Assembly (NCBI RefSeq): GCF_016518545.1
Contig: NZ_JACVTO010000002.1
Span: 62,001 to 126,000, forward strand
DNA from: Pseudomonas sp. S30
GTDB taxonomy: Bacteria; Pseudomonadota; Gammaproteobacteria; Pseudomonadales; Pseudomonadaceae
Reading direction: 5' to 3'
Length of the DNA: 64,000 bases
Shown here: positions 18,621 to 29,461 of the stretch, in pieces
Layout of the letters: each line of letters starts with the position of its first letter
Numbering within the stretch: the stretch's first letter is position 1
Position numbers and translations under genes: made by a program
Notes under the pieces: generated by a model
The model's database searches: none
What the model was told of the DNA's origin: nothing
The model's input: only the letters and a program-made list of their open reading frames with translations

Positions 18621-19013
18621 ATGTTGACCTTGGAGAACCTGTTCCTGCTGATGCTCGTGGCCACGGCCGGCGCCTGGCTGTGGCACAACCACGGCCTGCG
18701 CGAAAAGGCGCTCGAGCGGGTCAAGCAGCATTGCGCCAAGCTCGACCTGGAACTGCTCGACGAGGCGGTGGCGCTCAAACGCCTGGGTTTCGTCCGCGAT
18801 GCCAACGGCCGCAAGCGCCTGGCGCGCATCTATGCCTTCGAGTTCACGGTCACCGGTGAGCAACGCCATCCTGGCACGGTCACCCAGTTCGGCGCCCACG
18901 CCATGCACATCGAACTGGCGCCCTACCCGTTCGAGATGAAGACCGCACCCGGCGCGGACAACGTCATCGAAATGAAGCAGTGGCGCCAGGAGCACAACCG
19001 ATGGCACAACTGA
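18621..19013 (+). CDS. DUF3301 family small membrane-anchored protein
   Basis: A 130-aa protein. An N-terminal hydrophobic helix (residues about 3-22, [20 protein letters not shown]) is followed by a basic/amphipathic helix ([20 protein letters not shown]) and a beta-rich part with the family-like [20 protein letters not shown] and [14 protein letters not shown]. The pattern matches DUF3301, a gammaproteobacterial family without known function. Its 3' end is adjacent to the 3' end of the convergent zinc-cluster genes. Confidence 0.8.
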   Translation: MLTLENLFLLMLVATAGAWLWHNHGLREKALERVKQHCAKLDLELLDEAVALKRLGFVRDANGRKRLARIYAFEFTVTGEQRHPGTVTQFGAHAMHIELAPYPFEMKTAPGADNVIEMKQWRQEHNRWHN

Positions 19014-19988
19014 TCAGTGCGGCCCGCCACAGTCGGCCATAGCCTGTTGCAACGCAGGCATCGCCTGGGGCTCGTCGAAAATCAGCTCCACTCTGGAATC
19101 CTTGCGCCATTCGCTCGCCCGCCACTCCAGGGGCCCGCCATCGAGGCCATTGAACGAGCGCCAACCCTCCAGGCCGTGGATAACCCCTTTCGCCCGGCGC
19201 CAAGGCCAGCCCTGCAGAACAGCACGCAGGCGGGTTTCGTCCAGGCGCAGGCCAGGCTGCCAGCGCCAGCCTATGCTCCAGCCCGCTTCATCTCCCTGGG
19301 CCAGGCAGATGGGGAGGTGCGGACTTGTCCACAACGCCGGCACTTGCATGGGGCCGCTGTCCACAGGCAAAGTCGCGTTAGCCTGCGGGGAAGCGCCAGC
19401 TGTGGATGAAATCGGCAGCATGTCCAGGCTTACGTACGAACGGTCCGCCCAGATTGCAGTTCGATCAGAGAATTGCGCACTTATCCCCAGCCTGAGCTCG
19501 TCAGTCAGGCCCCTCGATTTGTTGAGCACGAGCAGCCCGGCCTCGGCACAGGCCTGTCGCTGCACCTGCGGCAAGTCATCGCCCCGCGCCAGCGCTTGGG
19601 CATCCAGCACCATGACCAACGGTTGCACGTGAAGAATGCCAGTCCAGGGCGACTGGCGCAGCTGGGCCATGAGTTGCAAGGGGTGACCCAGCCCTGAGAG
19701 TTCGATGAACAGCCTGGTCGGTCGAGCACGACGCAGCAGCCGGCTCAGACCCACCTGGAACGGCACACCGGTGACGCAGCATACGCAGCCGCCCGCCACC
19801 TCACCGATGGCGATGCCGGATTCCTCGCGCGCGAGCAAGGCTGCATCGAGCCCGATCTGGCCGAACTCGTTGATCAGCACTGCCCAGCGCTCGTGGTCCG
19901 GCCGCTGATTCAACAGATCACGGATGAGGCTGGTCTTGCCAGCCCCCAGAGGCCCTGCGATCACGTGGGTTGGAATGTGCTGCAACAT
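19014..19988 (-). CDS. CobW/COG0523-family GTPase (second copy of the zinc cluster)
   Basis: A 324-aa G3E GTPase with Walker A GPLGAGKTSLI (about residues 12-22), the metal-binding CxCC motif in GGCVCCVTGVPF (about 70) and NKSRGLTDE in place of a canonical NKxD. The ATG at 19988 is preferred because the Walker A then sits at the normal distance; an in-frame GTG at 20045 is possible. COG0523 proteins are metallochaperones that move zinc or cobalt to client proteins. It is the distal gene of the zigA-like/DUF1826 unit, 69 bp after DUF1826, so probably zinc-starvation-induced. Confidence 0.85.
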   Translation of the reverse strand: MLQHIPTHVIAGPLGAGKTSLIRDLLNQRPDHERWAVLINEFGQIGLDAALLAREESGIAIGEVAGGCVCCVTGVPFQVGLSRLLRRARPTRLFIELSGLGHPLQLMAQLRQSPWTGILHVQPLVMVLDAQALARGDDLPQVQRQACAEAGLLVLNKSRGLTDELRLGISAQFSDRTAIWADRSYVSLDMLPISSTAGASPQANATLPVDSGPMQVPALWTSPHLPICLAQGDEAGWSIGWRWQPGLRLDETRLRAVLQGWPWRRAKGVIHGLEGWRSFNGLDGGPLEWRASEWRKDSRVELIFDEPQAMPALQQAMADCGGPH

Positions 19989-20057
19989 GGTGTCGTGTCG
20001 ATCGGAAATGGACGGCCAGTCTACCGCGAGAGTCAGGCGGCGCACTGACCGTTCGCG

Positions 20058-20686
20058 TCAGGCCAGCCAGTCCAGGCTCAGCAGCAGCCGTTTTTCGCCC
20101 TTGGACGAAGGCGGCGACCGGTGCACCAGGCCTGCACCTTCGTTGCCTATCCATTTCTCACCCTTGAGCAAGGCGACCTCGCCCGAGAGCAGGCGTCGAA
20201 CGTTATCCACAGGCAGATCAGCGTCCTTCAGCGTCTTGGGGTCGATCATCCCTTGCGCCAGCCACTCGCTGCCGGGACCCGTATAGGTCGTCAGCAAGCG
20301 CAACGGTACGTGGTCCACATGAAAGCGCGGACACATCGCACCTTCGAGCACGCGCAAGCGCAGTCCTACCCGCCGGGCACCCAGCAGGCAAGTGAATGCT
20401 GCCACCAGCCACTCGACGTCGGCCACGAAGCTCTCGTATCCGTGCAGATCCGACGCTTCGCGCAGCAACCCGGCAAGCACGGGGCGGTCGTGCTCATTCA
20501 CTTCGATCTGCCGTTCATCGTTCATCGGCTGGTTCATACGGGTCACCAGCACGGCGAAATCCTCCAGCTGGGCTGGCAGGCGTCGCTGCCAGACGGCCAG
20601 ATTGACGCCATCGTGGAGAATTTCCGACATGATCTGTGGAGAAGTTCCGAGCGCCTGGCGGATATCCACAGGCTTGAGTGCCAGAT

Positions 20687-20690
<4 letters not shown>
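20058..20690 (-). CDS. DUF1826 protein of the zinc-starvation cluster
   Basis: A 210-aa protein. The core [21 protein letters not shown] (about residues 117-137) and the C-terminal [20 protein letters not shown] match DUF1826, a family of unknown function commonly encoded next to COG0523 GTPases in Zur regulons. The conserved histidines and aspartates suggest metal binding. Its ATG overlaps the stop of the upstream COG0523 gene by 4 bp, indicating translational coupling. A perfect DnaA box lies within the gene (20203-20211). Confidence 0.83.
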
Positions 20691-21895
<1,205 letters not shown>

Positions 21896-21943
21896 GATGG
21901 ACCTCATCGGCTGAGCGCATTCGAAACGATGCATTGCAATACG

Positions 21944-21956
21944 TTATAATATAACA
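21944..21956. promoter_or_regulatory. Zur operator between the COG0523 gene and the folE2 unit
   Basis: GTTATAATATAAC is a perfect palindrome matching the core of the gammaproteobacterial Zur consensus (GTTATANTATAAC). On the plus strand it lies inside a plausible promoter, TTGCAA (21935-21940), 18 bp, TACACT (21959-21964), so bound Zur would block it. On the minus strand it is 49 bp before the COG0523 start. It should repress both units when zinc is sufficient. Confidence 0.9.
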
Positions 21957-22007
21957 ATACACTTTCGCCAAGCCGTGTCTGTCGAGCGGCGATCACCGAG
22001 GATGACC

Positions 22008-22391
22008 ATGAACCGCTCGAAGCTCGCGCTGCTGGTGCTGACCCTCTTTGCGTGCCCGATGCTGGACGCCGCTGTGAAACACAACGGCTTGGCCACCTGT
22101 ACGCGCAGCGGCACGCTGCTGGCCTGCGAAGACGGCCAGGGCAGCTACTACAGTGTGCGAACCGAAGCCGGAGAGCTGCATTTGCGTGGATACGACCGAG
22201 TCAGCAGGCGACTCTGGGCGCAGACCAACAGCCGCTACGGCCAGATGACCTTTTTCACCGGTCTGGCCAGTGACGGCGAAACCTGGGTGGGCTACAGCCG
22301 TCGAGTTGGCTGGACCACCCTGAACCGGGTCTCGAGCTCCAGCGGGCAGCACTTCAACCTGCATTGCAGCCTGATCGGCGGCTGCCGCTGA
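22008..22391 (+). CDS. Small exported protein of the Zur-controlled unit, unknown function
   Basis: A 127-aa protein with an apparent signal peptide (MNRSKLALLVLTLFACPMLDA), giving a mature protein of about 105 residues. The mature part contains four cysteines (in ATCTRS, LACED, NLHCSL and GGCR) and several histidines. The ATG at 22008 has GAGG 6 nt upstream; an ATG at 22002 is too close to it. I do not recognise a family. It starts just downstream of the Zur operator and 25 bp before folE2, so it is probably expressed under zinc limitation. The exported location and cysteines invite the idea of periplasmic metal binding, but disulfides are equally likely. Confidence 0.75.
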   Translation: MNRSKLALLVLTLFACPMLDAAVKHNGLATCTRSGTLLACEDGQGSYYSVRTEAGELHLRGYDRVSRRLWAQTNSRYGQMTFFTGLASDGETWVGYSRRVGWTTLNRVSSSSGQHFNLHCSLIGGCR

Positions 22392-22416
22392 TCTCACCCG
22401 AACATGAGAACGCCCG

Positions 22417-23304
22417 ATGAACAGTTTGACCCTCCCCGACGTCGCCTCGGAAACCCGCTCAACGTTGCAGCCCTTGAGTTGGGTAGGTATGCAGGGCATC
22501 GCCCTGCCCGTGCAATTGAAGCGCTGCGTGCTGAGCGCCTGGGCTGACGCAGGCGTGAGTCTGGACGATGGAGAATCTCGCGGGATTCACATGTCAAGGT
22601 TGTACTTGGCGCTCGAAGCGCTCGAACATCAGGAACTGACCCCGGCGCTCCTGCGCCAGTTGTTGGAACGCTTCCTCGTCAGTCATGAGGGGTTATCTGC
22701 CTGCGCGTACATCAGGCTCAAGTTCGACTACATGCTCAAGCGACCCGCTCTGGTCAGCCCGGCCGAAGGTTGGAAGCGCTACCCGGTCGTGGTGGAAGCC
22801 AAGATCGAAGGCGGTATGTTCCACGTGGAACAACATGTGGAAATCCCTTACTCGTCCACGTGCCCCTGTTCGGCAGCCCTGGCTCGACAGCTCATCCAGC
22901 AGCAATTTCTCGATGATTTCGCCAATCGGCCCCTGGATTCCAAGGCGATCCTGCAATGGCTCGGTAGTACCTCGGGCATCGTCGCGACGCCGCACAGCCA
23001 ACGCAGCCGGGCCATCATCAAGATTCGACTGCTCGACACCGTCGAGAACCTACCGATCGAGTCGTCGATAGACACCGTGGAGCGTGCCTTGGGCACCGCT
23101 GTGCAGACGGCAGTGAAGCGGGCCGATGAACAGGCGTTCGCCTTGGCCAACGGCCAGAACCTGATGTTCTGCGAAGACGCCGCCAGGCGGCTACATCAGG
23201 CCCTATGCGGCCTGGAGGGGTGTGCAGGATTCGATCTGCGTGTGGAACATGCAGAGAGCCTGCATGCCCACGACGCCGTCGCTGCCAGCCGTTGGCAGTG
23301 GTGA
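22417..23304 (+). CDS. folE2: GTP cyclohydrolase FolE2 (zinc-independent type IB)
   Basis: A 295-aa member of the FolE2 (former DUF198) family, making 7,8-dihydroneopterin triphosphate from GTP at the head of folate synthesis. The catalytic cysteine region STCPCSAALARQLI is at about residues 145-158, with VEQHVEIPYSS before it and NLMFCEDAARRL near 246. Type IB enzymes accept metals other than zinc and replace the zinc enzyme FolE when zinc is scarce, which fits the Zur box upstream. It carries a perfect parS sequence in codons M-F-H-V-E-Q (22817-22832). Confidence 0.93.
   Translation: MNSLTLPDVASETRSTLQPLSWVGMQGIALPVQLKRCVLSAWADAGVSLDDGESRGIHMSRLYLALEALEHQELTPALLRQLLERFLVSHEGLSACAYIRLKFDYMLKRPALVSPAEGWKRYPVVVEAKIEGGMFHVEQHVEIPYSSTCPCSAALARQLIQQQFLDDFANRPLDSKAILQWLGSTSGIVATPHSQRSRAIIKIRLLDTVENLPIESSIDTVERALGTAVQTAVKRADEQAFALANGQNLMFCEDAARRLHQALCGLEGCAGFDLRVEHAESLHAHDAVAASRWQW
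22817..22832. other. parS: parS centromere site inside folE2
   Basis: TGTTCCACGTGGAACA is the perfect 16-bp palindromic ParB-binding site conserved across bacteria and used by Pseudomonas ParB. It lies in the folE2 coding region, about 36 kb from parAB. It was the only perfect copy found by eye in this window. Confidence 0.93.
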
Positions 23305-23308
23305 GGAA

Positions 23309-23839
23309 TCAGCTGCGCGGGCGAACGTTGCCACAGTCCTTGCCCTGCCAGACGGCACGCGTGTTCATGCTGCCCTGTTGCTGAACCCCGGAGGCGTTGA
23401 AGGTGCCATTGACCTGGGTGGTGAATTCACGGTCGCTGAGGAACGTGGCCTGACCGCTGCCTTGCGCCTTCGGGCAGGTGAACTGGAACTTCCAGACCTT
23501 GCCCTGACGGTCGGTGATCTTCTGCGTGCACCCGGACTGCGGGTCCTGAAGCGGAATGTCATTGGTTGCGACCTGCTCAGGCGTCAGGCAGGCACGTACG
23601 CCTTTGCCGCCGACGGTGATGCCCTGCTTGGCCAGCATGCCTTCCATCATGGCCCGCTGTTCGGGCGGCAGGTTCTTCAGTTGGCCGAGCATGAACTGCA
23701 TGTCGGGCAGGGGCTTGCCATCGACCTGCATGTCACTGGTGGTCAACTCCCAGAGACCGGGCTGCAGCATCTGCGCGTGGGCCAGCAGCGGGCTCCCTAC
23801 ACCCAGGGCCAGGGCGATGAGTGGCAGGCGAATCTTCAT
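23309..23839 (-). CDS. DUF3617 family exported protein
   Basis: A 176-aa protein with a signal peptide (MKIRLPLIALALGVGSPLLA, cleavage near HAQ). The mature part has the DUF3617 hallmarks QPGLWELTTSDMQVDG, an acidic/methionine-rich helix, RACLTPEQVA and cysteines likely to pair (DPQSGC, FTCPKAQG, GKDCGNV). It is predicted to be periplasmic. The family function is unknown. It is convergent with folE2, ending 4 bp from it. Confidence 0.86.
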   Translation of the reverse strand: MKIRLPLIALALGVGSPLLAHAQMLQPGLWELTTSDMQVDGKPLPDMQFMLGQLKNLPPEQRAMMEGMLAKQGITVGGKGVRACLTPEQVATNDIPLQDPQSGCTQKITDRQGKVWKFQFTCPKAQGSGQATFLSDREFTTQVNGTFNASGVQQQGSMNTRAVWQGKDCGNVRPRS

Positions 23840-24080
23840 GGATCAGTGCTCCTCGAAATGCCGACTTCGCGCCGGCCTGAGGGTTAGACGTAATTTTCGC
23901 CCTTCGGTTGCAAGCGCAGCGGTGAACATGCACTGTGGAGGTCTGTCTGAATATGTCTGCGTCAAGGCCCCACGCGGTTGTACGAGGCTTGCCCGCGCGG
24001 TACGGGTAAGCACGTGAGCAGGTCGAATGCAGCTGGGCACATAGGCCCAGCTCATAGTGTTCTCGCAATGCAGGATGCAT

Positions 24081-25520
24081 ATGGATTACCACAGCCCCTA
24101 TTTCTTCGGCTACGTGCTGGGCCTCGTTCATCTGCTCGGCATCGTCGCTGCGCTGCACGCGGTGTTCACCGTGCGTACCGCCCAAGGCGCCATCGCCTGG
24201 GCCATGTCCCTGCTGTTCATCCCCTACCTGACCCTGATTCCCTACCTGGTCTTCGGCGCTCGCTCCTTTTCCGCCTACATCCAGGCTCGTCGCCAGGCGA
24301 ATCAGGAGATGCACGTGGCCATGGCCAGCCTCAACTGGCGCCCCTGGGTGGAGGAAGCGCTGGCCGCACGGGAATCGCAAAGCTACGTCGCGCTGCGCGC
24401 CATGCCCAAGCTGGGCCGTATGCCGTGTCTGGCCAACAACCAGGTGAAACTGCTGATCGACGGTAACGCGACCTTCGACGCCATCTTCGCGGCGATTGGC
24501 CAGGCGCGGGATACGCTGCTGGTGCAGTTCTTCATCATTCATGACGACGCGTTGGGCCGAAAGCTTCAGCAACTGCTGCTGCGCAAGGCGGCCGAGGGCG
24601 TCAAGGTGTATGTCCTGTACGACCAGGTCGGCAGCCACGCGTTACCCTCGCGCTACAGCCAGGTACTGCGCGAAGGCGGCGTGCAGATCCAGGCCTTTTC
24701 CTCCAAGCGCGGCTGGTTCAACCGTTTCCAGGTCAACTTTCGCAACCACCGCAAGATCGTCGTGGTCGACGGACTGGTCGGCTTTCTCGGTGGGCACAAT
24801 GTGGGCGACGAATACCTGGGCCTGAAACCGCCGTTGTCGCCATGGCGCGATACCCATGTGCAGGTGAGTGGTCCGGTGCTGGCCTGCCTGCAGGAGTCGT
24901 TCGCCGAGGACTGGTACTGGGCCACGCGCGAGTTGCCGCCGTTAATCCTGCCCGATGCGTATCCGGACCACGGCATGCTGTGCCAGGTGCTGGCCACGGG
25001 GCCGGCCGATCCGCAGGAAACCTGCCAGCTGTTCTTCGTCGAGGCCATCCAGTCGGCGACCCGGCGCATCTGGATCACCAGCCCCTACTTCATTCCGGAC
25101 GAGGCAGTGGTGGCAGACCTGCGCCTGGCGGTGCTGCGCGGGGTGGACGTTCGTGTGCTGATCCCGTCTCGACCTGATCACCGTATCGTCTACGCCGCCT
25201 CCAGCCTGTTCGCCTTCGAGGCGGTGCGTGCGGGGGTGAGGATCTTCCGTTACCAGCCAGGTTTCGTTCACCAGAAGGTCGTTCTGGTAGACGACGATGT
25301 CAGCGCTATCGGCAGCGCCAACATGGATAACCGCTCGTTCCGACTGAATTTCGAGATTACCCTGCTCACCATTGATCGCGCCTTCGCCGACCAGGTCGAA
25401 GCCATGCTATTGCGCGACTTCGAGCGCTCCCTGGAAATCACGGCCGAGGACATCCGAGCCACTCACCGTCTGCAGCAACTCGGGATGCGTATCGCGCGGC
25501 TGATCTCGCCGATTCTCTAG
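24081..25520 (+). CDS. clsA: Cardiolipin synthase A
   Basis: A 479-aa phospholipase D superfamily enzyme condensing two phosphatidylglycerol molecules to cardiolipin in the inner membrane. Two N-terminal transmembrane helices (about residues 7-30 and 38-60) precede two PLD domains with HKD motifs [10 protein letters not shown] (about 223) and [19 protein letters not shown] (about 400). The ATG at 24081 has AGGA 6 nt upstream and is preferred to the GTG at 24057. Its stop codon overlaps the convergent cfa stop by 4 bp. Confidence 0.93.
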   Translation: MDYHSPYFFGYVLGLVHLLGIVAALHAVFTVRTAQGAIAWAMSLLFIPYLTLIPYLVFGARSFSAYIQARRQANQEMHVAMASLNWRPWVEEALAARESQSYVALRAMPKLGRMPCLANNQVKLLIDGNATFDAIFAAIGQARDTLLVQFFIIHDDALGRKLQQLLLRKAAEGVKVYVLYDQVGSHALPSRYSQVLREGGVQIQAFSSKRGWFNRFQVNFRNHRKIVVVDGLVGFLGGHNVGDEYLGLKPPLSPWRDTHVQVSGPVLACLQESFAEDWYWATRELPPLILPDAYPDHGMLCQVLATGPADPQETCQLFFVEAIQSATRRIWITSPYFIPDEAVVADLRLAVLRGVDVRVLIPSRPDHRIVYAASSLFAFEAVRAGVRIFRYQPGFVHQKVVLVDDDVSAIGSANMDNRSFRLNFEITLLTIDRAFADQVEAMLLRDFERSLEITAEDIRATHRLQQLGMRIARLISPIL

Positions 25521-26704
25521 AAGCGGTACAGATCCTCGCGAGTCCACGGCACATCGTGATGACCATCCGCATAGGGCTTGAGCGCGAGTATCTGATGCAG
25601 GTTGATCCAGCCCTTGGTGAAGGCGTAGGCACATCCGGCCAGATACAGGCGCCAGATGCGCAACGTCTTCTCGGGCACCAGAGCCGCGGCCCGGTGCAGC
25701 TGGTGCTCCAGGTTCTCGCTCCAGTGGTTGAGGGTCTTGGCGTAATGCAGACGCAGGCTCTCGACGTCCACCACCTCAAGGCCCGCTTCGCAGATGCGCG
25801 CCGTGATCATCGAAAGATGGGGCAGCTCGCCATGGGGGAAGACATAGCGATCGATGAACTCCCCTGCTCCACGACCGACCGGCCGGCCGTCGACATGCTT
25901 GGCGGTGATGCCATGGTTCATCACCAGGCCGCCCTCCCGCACAGCACCAAACAGGCGCTGGCAGTAGATCTCCAGGTTGGCGTGCCCCACATGCTCGAAC
26001 ATGCCGACACTGACCGCCTTGTCGAACCGACCATCCTGGGGCAGGTCGCGGTAGTCGAGGATCTGCAGTTCGACCTTGTCGGCCAGCCCCTCTTCGTCGA
26101 CGCGCTGACGCGCCAGGGCCAGCTGCTCTTTGCTCAGGGTGATCCCGAATACCTTGGCACCGTATTCACGGGCGGCGAAGCGCGCCAGCCCACCCCAGCC
26201 GCAGCCGACGTCCAGCAGATAGTCACCTGACTGCAACCGCAGCTTGCGACACAGGTGGTCGAACTTGTCCTGCTGGGCTTGCGCGAGGGTATTGTCCGGC
26301 TCCTTGAAGTAGGCGCAGGAATAGACCATGTCCGGGTCCAGCCACAGTTGGTAGAACTCGTTGGACAGGTCGTAATGGTAGGAAATGGCTTGGGCGTCGG
26401 TGTCCTTGTCATGCGGGGTGCGCACCGGCGTCGCATCCGCCTCGTCGTGAAGCAGGGCTTCGCTCAGCTCATCGCAGACGCGGATGACTTCGCCGATGTC
26501 GCCTTCAAGCTCCAGCTTGCCTTCGACGAACGCGGTGCCCAGCTCATCCATGCTCGGGTGGGTCAGCTGAGCGATCAACTGGGGTTCCTTGACCAGAATG
26601 GTGACCTGGGGGCTGGGTCCCAGGTCGAACTCGTTGCCATCCCAAAGCTTCAGACGCAGAGGCAAGTGCAGGCTTTGCAAGGCCGGCGGAAGTTGCGCGA
26701 GCAT
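25517..26704 (-). CDS. cfa: Cyclopropane-fatty-acyl-phospholipid synthase
   Basis: A 395-aa SAM-dependent methyltransferase that adds a methylene bridge to unsaturated acyl chains in membrane phospholipids. An N-terminal lipid-associated domain (to about residue 105) is followed by [20 protein letters not shown], the SAM motif [17 protein letters not shown] (about 157-173), GITLSKEQL and [11 protein letters not shown]. The active-site region [16 protein letters not shown] is intact. It is convergent with the cardiolipin synthase gene. Both act on membrane lipids, although they are not co-transcribed. Confidence 0.93.
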   Translation of the reverse strand: MLAQLPPALQSLHLPLRLKLWDGNEFDLGPSPQVTILVKEPQLIAQLTHPSMDELGTAFVEGKLELEGDIGEVIRVCDELSEALLHDEADATPVRTPHDKDTDAQAISYHYDLSNEFYQLWLDPDMVYSCAYFKEPDNTLAQAQQDKFDHLCRKLRLQSGDYLLDVGCGWGGLARFAAREYGAKVFGITLSKEQLALARQRVDEEGLADKVELQILDYRDLPQDGRFDKAVSVGMFEHVGHANLEIYCQRLFGAVREGGLVMNHGITAKHVDGRPVGRGAGEFIDRYVFPHGELPHLSMITARICEAGLEVVDVESLRLHYAKTLNHWSENLEHQLHRAAALVPEKTLRIWRLYLAGCAYAFTKGWINLHQILALKPYADGHHDVPWTREDLYRF

Positions 26705-26810
26705 GAAAGACCCCCTTCAAGTTGGCGCGCCCCTGGAAATCGCGAGCGCCATCGATTGAGGTTAGTTCATCCGTCAGAAATTTCCTTGCAAGACCCGGGT
26801 GGCCACTGCC

Positions 26811-28061
26811 TCAGACCACCGCCCAGTTGGTGTCCATCGCCTGGCCGAATCGTCGGGCCAGGAACGGGGTGATGTCCAAAGGCGGCGTTTCCTGGTTGAT
26901 CACCTTGTCCAGCAGCACGCCGGTGATCGCCGAGGTGAGAATGCCCGTGCGAAAGTGCCCGCAAGCATTGAAATAGCCCGGCGTGTCGTCCACCGGCCCG
27001 AGGATAGGCAACTCGTCCGGTGAGCCTGGGCGCAAACCGGCCCAGGTGCGCTTGAGGTTCACATTGGCCAGCTCGGGTACACAGCGCACCGCGCCCTGCA
27101 CCAGGCCGGCGATCTCCGGGAAGGTGGTGCGCACGTCGAAGCCTTTGTCTTCGGTGGTGCTGCCGATCAGTACCTCGCCGTTGTCCTTCTGCGCCATGTA
27201 GCAGTCGCTGGTGGTGAGGCAGCCGTCGAGCAGCTTGGGCAGGCGCTCGGTCAGGACGATCTGGCCTTTCACTGGCTTGACCGGAATGGACGTGCCGGTT
27301 GCCCACTCGCTCAGCTCGCCGGCCCAGGACCCGGCGGCGTTGAGCAGGGTATGGCAGTGGAAGAATCCGGCCTCGGCGGTGCGCACACCCTTGATTCGCG
27401 AGTTCTCGTGCAGCACACCGGTGACGTTGGTGTTGAGGTACAGATCGACGCCGTTCTGGCGCGCCGCTTCCAGAAACGCATCGCCCAGCCTGAACGGGCT
27501 CACCTGGTGATCGCAGAGAAACTCCAGCGCCCCGCTGGCCTGGTGACTGACCGCCGGCTCGCGCTCGCGGAGGGCCTGGCGATCCAGCCAGCGCACTTGA
27601 TCGGCCAGGTGGGGAATGTGCGAGACGATGTGCTCGGCGTACAGCTGATCTTCCTCGTCCTGGATGATGTACTTGAGCCCGGTGCGCTCGAACTTGAAGT
27701 CCATGCCGTGCCGCTCGATCAGTTCCTGATGCAGCTGTGGATAAATCGCGTTGGACTGCAACGCCAGGTCGAAGAAACACTGCGGCAGGATATGCGGTGT
27801 GCTCGAATCGACCGCCACGGCGGCACCATGGGCCTCACGCTTGTTGCGCGAGGACATCATGCGAAAGAAGATCACCCCGCAGCCCAGGCCCACCGATTCA
27901 CCGATGGCCCACAGCCCGCCCGCCGAGGCACGCGTCGCATTTCCGGGGCGCTTGCTGTCGATCAGGGCAATCTTCAGGCCCTTGCGCTTGGACAGCTGGT
28001 AGGCGCAGGAGGCGCCGATCACGCCGCCGCCAGCGATGACGATGTCGTAGGTCTTGTTCAT
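26811..28061 (-). CDS. hcnC: Hydrogen cyanide synthase subunit HcnC
   Basis: A 416-aa FAD-dependent oxidoreductase of the DAO family. It has an N-terminal dinucleotide-binding motif DIVIAGGGVIGASCAYQLS (residues 5-23), GNATRASAGGLWAIGESVGL, and the C-terminal GLRPGSPDELPILGP and GHFRTGILTSAITG. The overall sequence matches what I know of HcnC of P. aeruginosa and P. protegens very closely. The ATG at 28061 starts just before the hcnB stop region. With HcnA and HcnB it oxidises glycine to HCN and CO2 at the membrane. It is the last gene of hcnABC. Confidence 0.92.
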   Translation of the reverse strand: MNKTYDIVIAGGGVIGASCAYQLSKRKGLKIALIDSKRPGNATRASAGGLWAIGESVGLGCGVIFFRMMSSRNKREAHGAAVAVDSSTPHILPQCFFDLALQSNAIYPQLHQELIERHGMDFKFERTGLKYIIQDEEDQLYAEHIVSHIPHLADQVRWLDRQALREREPAVSHQASGALEFLCDHQVSPFRLGDAFLEAARQNGVDLYLNTNVTGVLHENSRIKGVRTAEAGFFHCHTLLNAAGSWAGELSEWATGTSIPVKPVKGQIVLTERLPKLLDGCLTTSDCYMAQKDNGEVLIGSTTEDKGFDVRTTFPEIAGLVQGAVRCVPELANVNLKRTWAGLRPGSPDELPILGPVDDTPGYFNACGHFRTGILTSAITGVLLDKVINQETPPLDITPFLARRFGQAMDTNWAVV

Positions 28062-28063
28062 GT

Positions 28064-29461
28064 TCAGGCCTCCGTGGCCAGGTCCAGGAATGCGGAAAAC
28101 GGAATCGGGTCGATCGGGAACCGCGGTCGCAGCCAACCGACGTCGGCCTGTCCGGTCTGGGCGCGCAGACGATCGCTGCAGTAGCCCACGCACATCCGGC
28201 CCTGGCAGTCGCCCATGCTCACTCGGGTGCGCATCTTCAGGCTGGCCATGTCCTGCACGCCCTGCTCCAGGGCTAGGTCGATATCGCCGCGGGTGACGTG
28301 TTCGCAGCGGCAGATCACCGTGTCGGCGGCCGCCAGTTCGATCTGCGCGGCGCCACGGCTGGTGTAGCGTTCGACCCCGGAACGGAAGCGCTTGATCGAC
28401 GCCAGCTTGCCCAGGTAGCGCTCTCGCTTCTCGATGGCGCGTTCGGCATCGAGCACACCCCGTTGCAGCAGGATCGACACGGCCGCGATGCGCCCGGTGA
28501 GCATCGCCGCTTCGCCACCGCGGATGCCGCCCATGTCGCCGGCCAGATGGATGTGCGCCTCGCTGCTCTGCTGCCAGACATTGCACTCGGGGCGCAGATG
28601 ACCGTCATCGCTCAAGCCATGGGCAAGACCCAGTTGCTGGCTCAGCTGGGTACGTGGAATGAAGCCATAGCCCACTGCGAGGGTCTGCACCGCCTCGCGC
28701 TGCTCACGGCTCGGATCGGGCTTCCAGTTCTGGTCGTAGGGGGCCACGCGGACCTCGCTCAGTTCCCCGTTTTCCCCCGACGCACCGACCACCCCCCAGC
28801 CGTAGTGCATGGGAATGCCGTTGAGCTTCATGTAGGCCAGCATGCTGAGGCCATCGAGGAACAACTGCGGCTTGTTCATCAGCGCCAGGCTCTGCTTGGC
28901 GATACGGTTGAAGGCGCAGGCCTCGTAGACCCCCGCCACCTTCGCGCCGGCGGCGTGCAACTGGCACGCCACCAGTGGCAGCAGTGGCCCGGTCCCGGCG
29001 ATCAGGGTGCTGCCCAACGGCTTGACCACATTGCTTTTGATCTGCAACTGCAGCCCGCCCAGAAGCATGACGCCGGGCAAGGTCCAGCCGGGAAACGGCA
29101 CGTTGCGCTCATGACAACCTGCTGCCAGCAGGAGCTGGGCGTAGTCGATCTCGTGCAGGTATTCGTTGCCGTCGAGCACGATCAATTGCGCGTTGTCACC
29201 GCCGATCACGCGGCTGTTCAGGCGTATGTCGATGTACTGGGCATGGGCAGCGAAGTCTTCGTGCAGGCGCTGCAGCGCCTTGCTGTAGCGTGCACCCAGG
29301 TAACCCAGGTCGACCCCGGCACGCAGCGGTCCCCGATACACCACGCCACCCGGACGCGACGCCTCGTCGAACAGCAGGCACTCCACGCCGTGTTCGGCCA
29401 GCTCGATGGCCGCCGCCATCCCCGCCGATCCACCGCCGACGATAACCGGACGCGCGCTCAT
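28064..29461 (-). CDS. hcnB: Hydrogen cyanide synthase subunit HcnB
   Basis: A 465-aa pyridine nucleotide-disulfide oxidoreductase-like flavoprotein. Its FAD motif PVIVGGGSAGMAAAIELAE is at residues 5-23, a second nucleotide-binding region is around GSTLIAGTGPLLPLVA, and a BFD-like cysteine cluster near the C-terminus (VICRCEHVTRGD, then GDCQGRMCVGYC) suggests a [2Fe-2S] centre. It overlaps hcnA by 4 bp (ATGA), implying translational coupling. Subunit arrangement and length match HcnB, with opine oxidase subunit A as the nearest alternative. The flanking HcnA- and HcnC-like genes settle the assignment. Confidence 0.92.
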   Translation of the reverse strand: MSARPVIVGGGSAGMAAAIELAEHGVECLLFDEASRPGGVVYRGPLRAGVDLGYLGARYSKALQRLHEDFAAHAQYIDIRLNSRVIGGDNAQLIVLDGNEYLHEIDYAQLLLAAGCHERNVPFPGWTLPGVMLLGGLQLQIKSNVVKPLGSTLIAGTGPLLPLVACQLHAAGAKVAGVYEACAFNRIAKQSLALMNKPQLFLDGLSMLAYMKLNGIPMHYGWGVVGASGENGELSEVRVAPYDQNWKPDPSREQREAVQTLAVGYGFIPRTQLSQQLGLAHGLSDDGHLRPECNVWQQSSEAHIHLAGDMGGIRGGEAAMLTGRIAAVSILLQRGVLDAERAIEKRERYLGKLASIKRFRSGVERYTSRGAAQIELAAADTVICRCEHVTRGDIDLALEQGVQDMASLKMRTRVSMGDCQGRMCVGYCSDRLRAQTGQADVGWLRPRFPIDPIPFSAFLDLATEA

